Assembly: GCA_041655595.1 (NCBI GenBank)
Contig: JBBAFB010000065.1
Location: forward strand, 1-11,913
Direction of reading: 5' to 3'
Length of the DNA: 11,913 nt
DNA from: JBBAFB01 sp041655595
GTDB lineage: Bacteria; Bacillota; DULZ01
In this document: positions 1 through 5,364 of the stretch, in pieces
Layout: each line of letters begins with the position of its first letter
Numbering within the stretch: the stretch's first letter is position 1
Position numbers and translations under genes: made by a program
Notes under the pieces: generated by a model
Database searches by the model: none
What the model saw: only the letters and a program-made list of their open reading frames with translations
What the model was told of the DNA's origin: nothing

Positions 1-549
1 CATGATCATAATTTGGATTTAACCGTTTATGATTTGGTTAAACACGGTAGAAATCCTTTCCGTAAGTGGTATGAAGTTGTGGGGGCAGAAGATAAAGAGA
101 TTATCGAATTTGCTATTTCAGCAACAAATCTAAGGCACTTGAGATATCGCCCTTTGCAATCCCTTTCCGGTGGGGAAAGGCAGCGGGCCTGGATTGCCAT
201 GTCTTTGGCACAAACCCCTGATGTTTTATTACTTGATGAACCGACAACATATTTAGATATCTCTCATCAACTAGAAGTGATGGAGTTAGTAAAAAGATTA
301 AATGATGAAAACGGTATTACGATTGTGATGGTATTGCATGATTTAAATCAAGCTGCCAGATACAGTCATCGCTTAATTGCGATGAAAGATGGCAAAGTGG
401 TTTGTCAAGGACCCCCCTATGAGGTCTTTAGCCCTCATTTTTTTAAAGAGGTTTTCGGCATAGATGTCAATATCTACCACGATGAAGATGTTCCGTTTTT
501 TATACCTAGGCAGACTTGCATCATAAAACAAATAGTATCAACAGCTTAG
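1..549 (+). CDS. FecE/FhuC-type ABC transporter ATP-binding protein (3' part)
   Basis: This is the C-terminal part of the cytoplasmic ATPase that powers a FecCD/BtuCD-type importer for ferric siderophores, heme or cobalamin. The frame is open from base 1; a TTG at 13 is an internal Leu codon, not the start. Codons 1-12 resemble the stretch just after the Q-loop in FecE proteins, so about 75 residues with the Walker A motif lie upstream of the window. Visible are the ABC signature LSGGERQ (codons 55-61), Walker B VLLLDEP (75-81), a D-loop (YLDISHQ) and the switch His in VLHDLN (codon 113). The C-terminal sequence around GPPYEVFSP is typical of iron-chelate ATPases. The permease and binding-protein genes are presumably upstream. 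Family assignment is firm; the substrate cannot be decided from the ATPase alone. Confidence 0.93.
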   Translation, partial: HDHNLDLTVYDLVKHGRNPFRKWYEVVGAEDKEIIEFAISATNLRHLRYRPLQSLSGGERQRAWIAMSLAQTPDVLLLDEPTTYLDISHQLEVMELVKRLNDENGITIVMVLHDLNQAARYSHRLIAMKDGKVVCQGPPYEVFSPHFFKEVFGIDVNIYHDEDVPFFIPRQTCIIKQIVSTA

Positions 550-550
550 T

Positions 551-650
551 CCTTTAGAATATGTTGCAATTTTTGGTATTCCATCGTCCACCCGTCGCAT
601 CTACGACCTAATTCTAGTGGACAATTTAGTTTTCCTTTCGTTTCTAAAGG
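551..650. other. Nested inverted repeats in the gap before the radical SAM gene
   Basis: Three stems are nested around one centre. The outer is CCTTTAGAA (551-559) with TTCTAAAGG (642-650), the middle is GTCCAC (586-591) with GTGGAC (617-622), and the inner is GTCG (594-597) with CGAC (604-607) around a six-base loop. The pairs are exact. No run of T follows, so this is not a standard terminator. It lies between the ABC ATPase stop and the TTG start of the radical SAM gene. It could be a structured mRNA leader, an antisense RNA or the remnant of a small element. I do not recognise a known riboswitch in it. Confidence 0.4.
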
Positions 651-700
651 CTGAAGCACATCGGCCAATACGGCCTAAAAAATAAAATCCGACATTTAAA

Positions 701-707
701 AAGGAGG
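701..707 (+). promoter_or_regulatory. Ribosome binding site fixing the TTG start of the radical SAM gene
   Basis: A perfect AAGGAGG lies seven bases before the TTG at 715. No ATG or GTG is as well placed, and the family-typical N-terminus (NPFIVIWEVT) begins at residue 9 from this TTG, so the TTG start is well supported. Confidence 0.85.
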
Positions 708-714
708 AATTTAC

Positions 715-1845
715 TTGTTTTCAGTGGATTACAATAAAAATCCCTTTATTGTTATTTGGGAGGTAACTCAGGCTTGCCAACTAAAATGTCTTCACTGTAG
801 GGCAGAGGCACAACATCATCGCCACCCGGAGGAGCTGACCTTTGAGGAAGGGAAAAAGTTGATGGATGAAATTTATGAGATGGGGAACCCCCTATTTGTG
901 TTAACGGGGGGAGATCCCTTGGAACGTCCTGATATTTTTGAGATTGCGGAATATGCCAAGCGAAAAGGAATCCGGGTTTCCTTAGCCCCGGCCGCCACAT
1001 CCAATGTAACAAAGGAAGTCATGCAAAAGGCCAAGGATGTGGGCTTATCCAGATGGGCCTTTAGTCTAGATGGGCATACCGCTGAGATACATGATGGTTT
1101 TCGGGGAATATCCGGTCCCTTTGATCTGACAATGAAGCTAATAAATTATTTACATGAATTAAAAATGCCAATTCAAATTAACACCACTATCTCCCGTTAT
1201 AATTATGAGTATTTGGACCAGTTGGTAGAAATGATTAAGCGGTTAAAGTGCGTTTTATGGAGTGTGTTCTTTTTAATTCCAACCGGCAGGGGGAAGGCAG
1301 AGGATATGATTTCTCCTGCACAACATGAAAAAGTGCTTCAGTGGCTATATGAGCAATCCAAGACAGTGCCTTTTGATATAAAAACAACGGAGGCTCAGTT
1401 TTATCGCCGTGTTGTGATTCAAAATAAAATGCGGGAAAAAATCAGCATAGGGGATAAGGATGTCATTTTATATGAAGATGCCCTAACAGGCGGTTTGATT
1501 AATAAAATTGACGGACTCGGTCGAGGCCCTAAAGGGGTGAACGCCGGTAACGGTTATGTATTTATTTCTCATACGGGTGATATCTATCCCAGCGGTTTTT
1601 TACCATTAAAGGCGGGGAATGTTCGGGAAACTCCTTTGGCGGAGGTTTATCGGGAATCCGAGATTTTTAGGAATTTGCGCAATCAGGATGCTTACAAGGG
1701 GAAATGTGGAGTATGTGAATATAGATATGTCTGCGGCGGATCAAGAGCCCGTGCTTACAGTGTAACGGGAGATTATATGGAGAGCGAGTCAAATTGTATT
1801 TATATTCCAAAAGCGTGGCGAGAAAGGAATAAGGGAGTCAGTTGA
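715..1845 (+). CDS. Radical SAM/SPASM domain protein (NirJ/AhbD-related)
   Basis: A 376-residue radical SAM enzyme, complete, starting at TTG. Seen directly: the SAM-binding [4Fe-4S] motif CxxxCxxC at C21, C25 and C28, the Gly-rich GGDP at 65-68, and a C-terminal SPASM-type cluster with C331, C334, C340 and C361. The N-terminus NPFIVIWEVTQAC and this overall layout match the group I know as TIGR04053 (BA_1875 family), related to the heme-maturation enzymes NirJ and AhbC/AhbD and to tungsten-cofactor and peptide-modifying maturases. The family suggests a cytoplasmic enzyme doing 5'-deoxyadenosyl radical chemistry with one auxiliary Fe-S cluster. The gene follows an iron/heme-type ABC ATPase on the same strand after 165 bases. 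A role in tetrapyrrole or metal-cofactor chemistry is possible but unproven. No small peptide substrate gene is evident nearby. Confidence 0.85.
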   Translation: MFSVDYNKNPFIVIWEVTQACQLKCLHCRAEAQHHRHPEELTFEEGKKLMDEIYEMGNPLFVLTGGDPLERPDIFEIAEYAKRKGIRVSLAPAATSNVTKEVMQKAKDVGLSRWAFSLDGHTAEIHDGFRGISGPFDLTMKLINYLHELKMPIQINTTISRYNYEYLDQLVEMIKRLKCVLWSVFFLIPTGRGKAEDMISPAQHEKVLQWLYEQSKTVPFDIKTTEAQFYRRVVIQNKMREKISIGDKDVILYEDALTGGLINKIDGLGRGPKGVNAGNGYVFISHTGDIYPSGFLPLKAGNVRETPLAEVYRESEIFRNLRNQDAYKGKCGVCEYRYVCGGSRARAYSVTGDYMESESNCIYIPKAWRERNKGVS

Positions 1846-1911
1846 TTAATTGGCCGGCTCAAATTATTAATAATAACCCGATTACTAATTTTTCTGTTCC
1901 GTAAAAATTCC

Positions 1912-1922
1912 TATTAGTTAAA
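1912..1922 (+). promoter_or_regulatory. Candidate operator TATTAGTTAAA before the TetR gene
   Basis: This 11-mer occurs again, as its reverse complement, at 4316-4326 in the promoter of the convergent CoA ligase gene. Here it lies between the expected -35 region and the extended -10 of the TetR gene, where a bound repressor would block RNA polymerase. An inverted half-site, ACTAAT, lies at 1884-1889. The match is seen; the operator role is inferred. Confidence 0.4.
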
Positions 1923-1927
1923 AAAGC

Positions 1928-1936
1928 TGCTATAAT
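1928..1936 (+). promoter_or_regulatory. Extended -10 promoter of the TetR gene
   Basis: TGCTATAAT is a perfect extended -10 element about 60 bases before the start codon. The -35 position 17 bases upstream (TTCCTA, 1908-1913) is poor, as is common for extended -10 promoters. An inverted repeat, CTGCTA (1927-1932) with TAGCAG (1948-1953), embraces this element and the probable start site. Confidence 0.6.
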
Positions 1937-1996
1937 ATTATTAGAAGTAGCAGTTGATTTAGAAAAATTTCGAGATTTAGCTAATAGGGGGTAATA

Positions 1997-2590
1997 ATGA
2001 TGCAGGGAATTGGTAAACGAGCAAAAAAGAAGCTGGAGACCAGGCAGATTATTGCTGAAACGGCCTTGGACTTGATTGTTAGACAGGGGTTAAATGAAAC
2101 CTCCATTGCGGAAATAATGGGAAAAGCGGGTTTGGGGACAGGTACCTTTTATAATTATTTTGATTCTAAGGAGGAGGTGCTGAAATGCTGTTTGGCCGAA
2201 AGGATAGATATGGCTAGTCAAGCCTGTGAGGATATTCAATCATCGGACTTAAGCCCAACGGAAAAATTAATTCAAATTTTGCAAGTTGTGGGAAACACCT
2301 ACGATAAAAACAGACAGCTTGTTGAGTTGTATTTAAGATATTACCATAGTTCTGATTTGGACGGCAAAGAACCTCCCCACGGAAGAAGATTTGTAGAGGT
2401 TTTGGCAAAAATCATTGCCGAAGGGCAGAAAAAAGGTGAATTCAGAAAAGATATTCCCTGTGAAATTATTGTTGAGATGTTTACAGCTATTCTAAAAATT
2501 ACCATGAGCAGCGGGATTAAGTTAACTTTTATTGAAAACATCAATTTTAAGCGCTCAATATTATTAGACGGTATCGTTGAAAGATCATAA
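1997..2590 (+). CDS. TetR/AcrR-family transcriptional regulator
   Basis: A one-component DNA-binding repressor of 197 residues, normal for TetR proteins. The N-terminal helix-turn-helix is clear at about residues 14-61: SIAEIMGKAGLGTGTFYNYF (37-56) followed by DSKEEVL is the classic recognition-helix signature. The remaining roughly 130 residues are the helical ligand-binding and dimerisation domain, which is too variable to identify the ligand. Two consecutive ATGs (1997 and 2000) follow AGGGGG at 1986-1991; the second is slightly better spaced. The gene converges on a fatty-acid-CoA ligase gene, and the two promoters share an 11-base sequence. A FadR-like role, repressing the ligase and itself and responding to acyl-CoA, is a reasonable inference but not shown by sequence. 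Confidence 0.92.
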   Translation: MMQGIGKRAKKKLETRQIIAETALDLIVRQGLNETSIAEIMGKAGLGTGTFYNYFDSKEEVLKCCLAERIDMASQACEDIQSSDLSPTEKLIQILQVVGNTYDKNRQLVELYLRYYHSSDLDGKEPPHGRRFVEVLAKIIAEGQKKGEFRKDIPCEIIVEMFTAILKITMSSGIKLTFIENINFKRSILLDGIVERS

Positions 2591-2620
2591 AAAGGGAGCA
2601 AATTAAAAGGCTCCCTTTTT
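2589..2620. terminator. Bidirectional intrinsic terminator between convergent genes
   Basis: AAAAAGGGAGC (2589-2599) pairs perfectly with GCTCCCTTTTT (2610-2620) over 11 bases around a ten-base loop. The arm ends in T5 on the + strand and in T5 on the - strand, so it can stop transcription of both the TetR gene and the CoA ligase gene. It begins on the last two bases of the TetR stop codon. Confidence 0.9.
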
Positions 2621-2665
2621 ATGTTGAGAAAAAGCTGGCAAACAAAGCGTCCCCTTGGCTCCCTT

Positions 2666-4282
2666 TTATTTGATGTTTACCATTCCTTTAATTTGCTCTC
2701 TTAGGGCTCTTTTTAGCATTTTACCTACGGAGGTTTTGGGGATTTCCTCCAGGAATAAAACTGCATCCGGTAGCCACCACTTGGCAAATTTGGGAGCTAG
2801 GTAATCAATCAATTCTTGCTCAGTGGTTTTGCCCTTGTAGCTTTCTCTTAAGACGACACAAGCAACAGGTCTTTCATCCCATTTTTCGCTAGGCACGGCA
2901 ACTACCGCTGCTTCTGCCACCGCTTCATGGCCCATGAGGGCATTTTCCAGGTCCTGGGACGAGATCCACTCACCGCCGCTCTTAATTAAATCCTTAGTTC
3001 TGTCTACTAGTTTTACGAAGCCTTCTTCATCTACGGTAGCAATATCTCCGGTGTGGAGCCAGCCGTCGGCAAAAATGTGCTCGCTGCCTTCTTCTTTATA
3101 ATATTCACTAGCAATCCAGGGGCCTCTTAATAGCAGCTCGCCCATTTCCTGCCCATCCCACTTAACATCACCTTTATCAGATACAATACGCATTTCTAGA
3201 CCCGGTGTCAGCAGGCCCTGTTTTGCTTTAAAGACCAGCTGTTCTTCGTAGGGTAGATTCAGTTGGTAGCTCTTTAAAAGAGAAACTGTGGCTACAGGAG
3301 TGGTTTCGGTCATACCATAGGCGTTGATAAAGGGGATCCCATGTTTTTGCTCATAGGCTTTAATCATGGCCGGCGGGGGGGCAGAGCCGCCGCAGACAAT
3401 AACTCTCAAGCTGCTCATATCACGATTGCCTTTTTCTATTTCATTTAAAAGCCCCATCCAAATAGTAGGTACTCCGGCGGTTACCGTTACCTTTTCTTGC
3501 TCAATTAAATCCGCCAAAATTGTTGGAGTAAATTGAGGTCCCGGCAAAACTTGAGTGGTGCCGAACCAGGTGCCGGCATAGGGCATGCCCCAAGCATTAA
3601 CGTGGAACATAGGTACAACCGGCATGCTTACGTCCCGTTCTGACAAGGCCAGCGTATCCACCAGCCCTAAGGCAAAGCTGTGTAAGACCAAGGCCCTATG
3701 GGTATAGACAACTCCCTTGGGATTGCCCGTGGTGGCGGAAGTAAAGCACATACCTGCCGGGGTATTCTCGTCAAAATCTCTTTTAAACTGAAACTGGGGA
3801 TCACCGGATTCCAAAAGTTTTTCATATGAGTACAGAGGGCTAATGGTGGTTTCAGGTAATTCTTCCTGATCGGACATGATGATAAAATGTTTGACGGTGG
3901 TCAGCTTATCGGCTATCCTTTCCACCAGGGGTAATAAATCTTCATCAAAGAGGACCGCTTTGTTTTCGGCATGGTTGATAATGTAGATCAGGTGTTCCGG
4001 GGAAAGGCGAATGTTGACCATGTGCAGCACTGCACCAAGACCCGGGACCGCAAAGTAGGCTTCTAGGTGGCGGTGTTGGTTCCAGGCTAGGGTTGCTACT
4101 TTGTCACCAAACTCTATCCCCAATTTTTCCAGGGCACTGGAGAGCCGGCGAGTTCTTTCGCCAATTTCCTTGTAGGTCAGGCGGTGGGTCTTGGAAAGGG
4201 TGCGTGAAATGACCAACTTTTTAGGAAACAGTTTTTCTGCCCTTTCCAGCAAGGTGCTCAGGTTTAAAGGGATGTTCATCAT
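2666..4282 (-). CDS. Fatty-acid-CoA ligase (AMP-forming, AlkK/FadD-like)
   Basis: A 538-residue adenylate-forming enzyme that activates a fatty acid with ATP and CoA to acyl-CoA, AMP and pyrophosphate. ANL-family motifs run in order: the phosphate loop TSATTGNPKG (181-190), the A5 motif YGMTETTP (322-329), TGD (411-413), the hinge-region motif DRTKDLIKSGGEWIS (427-441) and the A10 lysine K521 in SVGKMLKR. The sequence and length look like medium/long-chain acyl-CoA synthetases of the AlkK group rather than acetyl-CoA synthetase. The phosphate loop has Ala where the consensus has Gly (TSGTTG), but everything else looks active. AAGGAGGA at 4298-4291 lies eight bases before the ATG; a second in-frame ATG follows directly. 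No beta-oxidation genes are adjacent, and chain-length preference is unknown. Confidence 0.92.
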   Translation of the reverse strand: MMNIPLNLSTLLERAEKLFPKKLVISRTLSKTHRLTYKEIGERTRRLSSALEKLGIEFGDKVATLAWNQHRHLEAYFAVPGLGAVLHMVNIRLSPEHLIYIINHAENKAVLFDEDLLPLVERIADKLTTVKHFIIMSDQEELPETTISPLYSYEKLLESGDPQFQFKRDFDENTPAGMCFTSATTGNPKGVVYTHRALVLHSFALGLVDTLALSERDVSMPVVPMFHVNAWGMPYAGTWFGTTQVLPGPQFTPTILADLIEQEKVTVTAGVPTIWMGLLNEIEKGNRDMSSLRVIVCGGSAPPPAMIKAYEQKHGIPFINAYGMTETTPVATVSLLKSYQLNLPYEEQLVFKAKQGLLTPGLEMRIVSDKGDVKWDGQEMGELLLRGPWIASEYYKEEGSEHIFADGWLHTGDIATVDEEGFVKLVDRTKDLIKSGGEWISSQDLENALMGHEAVAEAAVVAVPSEKWDERPVACVVLRESYKGKTTEQELIDYLAPKFAKWWLPDAVLFLEEIPKTSVGKMLKRALREQIKGMVNIK

Positions 4283-4306
4283 TTTGTTTTTCCTCCTTGT
4301 ATTAAA

Positions 4307-4326
4307 ATTAGTGTATTTAACTAATA
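4307..4326. promoter_or_regulatory. Candidate operator palindrome at the CoA ligase promoter
   Basis: ATTAGT (4307-4312) and ACTAAT (4320-4325) form an inverted repeat with a seven-base spacer. It overlaps the -10 box and covers the probable transcription start of the ligase gene. The right arm lies within TTTAACTAATA (4316-4326), the exact reverse complement of 1912-1922 in the TetR promoter. This size and placement suit a TetR-type operator; binding is inferred. Confidence 0.5.
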
Positions 4327-4352
4327 CTACAAAATTAAGTAAAGCAGGTCAA
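4324..4352 (-). promoter_or_regulatory. Promoter of the CoA ligase gene
   Basis: Read on the - strand, TTGACC (4352-4347) and TAGTAT (4329-4324) are separated by exactly 17 bases, a good sigma-A pattern. Transcription would start near 4317, about 35 bases before the ATG, leaving room for the strong ribosome binding site. Confidence 0.6.
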
Positions 4353-4419
4353 GGACTTTATGCTAAAATTCTAAATATTTGTTGAATTGGTAACAGTGGC
4401 ACAAATTCTCAAAATAATA

Positions 4420-4425
4420 TATAAT
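4420..4425 (+). promoter_or_regulatory. Possible -10 box of the metallo-hydrolase gene
   Basis: A perfect TATAAT stands 28 bases before the start codon. The -35 position 17 bases upstream reads TGGCAC, a weak match. The surrounding DNA is so A/T-rich that the hexamer could be chance, but the hydrolase gene diverges from the ligase and needs a promoter in this gap. Confidence 0.4.
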
Positions 4426-4453
4426 AAATCCAAGAAAAAGGAGGTTTAGCAGT

Positions 4454-5254
4454 ATGGCGACTATTAGGCAGCAAAAAAATAAAGAAATTGTATTTTTTCA
4501 CGGAAAGAGAAAGATCCTAGGCAACGAAATCCCCACCTATGTTTACTTGGTAGACGGCTTATTAATTGATACCGGACCGAGGCGAATGAGTTCCTTTTAT
4601 CGTCCCAAGTTCAGTGACAAGAGGATTGATCAGGTGGCAATCACCCATCACCATGAGGATCACACTGGGAATGCCGCTTTTTTGGCGGCCCGGGGAATTC
4701 CCGTTTATATCCATACCTCTGCTGTGAATTTGACAGAGAAAAGAGCAAAAATTCCCTTTTATAGACAGGTTTTTTGGGGAGAAAGGGAGCCCTTCCCTTC
4801 CCTGGCCCTGGAAAGAAGCTTTCAAACTACCGGCGGCCAGCAGGTTATAGTAATCGAGACACCGGGACATACGGATGATCATGTTACCTTTTACCTTCCG
4901 GAGGAAGGAGCAATCTTTACCGGGGATTTGTTTGTCAGTCCCAAAACCAAGATGGGAGCCACAGGGGAAAACTATTGGAAGTGGATCAGGAGCTTGGATG
5001 CCCTTTTGGAGTATGATTTTGACACTATCTATTGCAGCCACTCCGGTATAATCTCGGAGGGCAAGGCACAAGTGGCTCGTAAGGCTGAATTGTTGAAAGA
5101 ATTAAGGGAGAGGGTGGCGGAATTAAAGCAGAAGGGTCTAGGCGTCAAGGAAATTAACAAAAGTATTTTTCCCAAAACTCTACCCATTAAATATTTTTCC
5201 GGAGGAGAATGGGATTCCATCCATATTATAAAATCTTTTATGATGGGGGAGTAG
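4454..5254 (+). CDS. Metallo-beta-lactamase-fold hydrolase
   Basis: A 266-residue protein with a full metal site of the metallo-beta-lactamase superfamily: HHHEDH (H65, H67, D69, H70), H139 in PGHTDDH, D158 in FTGDLF and H196 in CSHSG. These residues normally hold two Zn or Fe ions for hydrolysis. There is no signal peptide, so it is probably cytoplasmic. After about residue 205 comes a Lys/Glu-rich helical stretch ending in a short tail, resembling the extra C-terminal helices of glyoxalase II- or LACTB2-like hydrolases. AAGGAGG lies ten bases before the ATG, at 4438-4444. The gene lies between a divergent fatty-acid-CoA ligase and the glycogen operon. Thioester hydrolysis would fit the ligase neighbour, but the substrate is unknown. 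Confidence 0.85.
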   Translation: MATIRQQKNKEIVFFHGKRKILGNEIPTYVYLVDGLLIDTGPRRMSSFYRPKFSDKRIDQVAITHHHEDHTGNAAFLAARGIPVYIHTSAVNLTEKRAKIPFYRQVFWGEREPFPSLALERSFQTTGGQQVIVIETPGHTDDHVTFYLPEEGAIFTGDLFVSPKTKMGATGENYWKWIRSLDALLEYDFDTIYCSHSGIISEGKAQVARKAELLKELRERVAELKQKGLGVKEINKSIFPKTLPIKYFSGGEWDSIHIIKSFMMGE

Positions 5255-5277
5255 TTATTCTGCTTCCTAGAAAGGGT

Positions 5278-5315
5278 TTGACTGTTATTGATTGGCATAA
5301 TATGTTATAATCAAT
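5278..5315 (+). promoter_or_regulatory. glgB operon promoter with overlapping dyad
   Basis: TGTTATAAT (5303-5311) is a perfect extended -10. A TTGACT at 5278-5283 lies 22 bases from it, too far for a normal -35, though it is 17 bases from the weaker hexamer TATGTT (5301-5306). A dyad of ATTGATT (5287-5293) and AATCAAT (5309-5315) embraces the -10, as an operator would. The transcript would begin near 5318 and carry glgB and the genes behind it. Confidence 0.6.
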
Positions 5316-5364
5316 TCAGCAGGGTTTCATTGAAAATAGCTGCAATAGAGGGGGGGCTGTTTCA

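Noticed and set aside
663..675. GGCC-N5-GGCC as a terminator hairpin or protein site before the radical SAM gene
   Set aside because: The stem is only four bases and is followed by A-rich, not T-rich, sequence; each GGCC is self-complementary, so such a pattern arises easily.
4397..4402. TGGCAC before the metallo-hydrolase gene, resembling the -24 box of a sigma-54 promoter
   Set aside because: The expected GC at -12 with correct spacing is missing, and no sigma-54 activator gene is nearby.
4562..5071. A 169-codon frame on the - strand inside the metallo-hydrolase gene
   Set aside because: The + strand frame carries a complete metal-binding motif set; the opposite frame is a shadow with no recognisable domain.
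5278..5283. TTGACT as the -35 partner of TATAAT at 5306-5311
   Set aside because: The 22-base spacing is too long; the extended -10 alone explains the promoter better.
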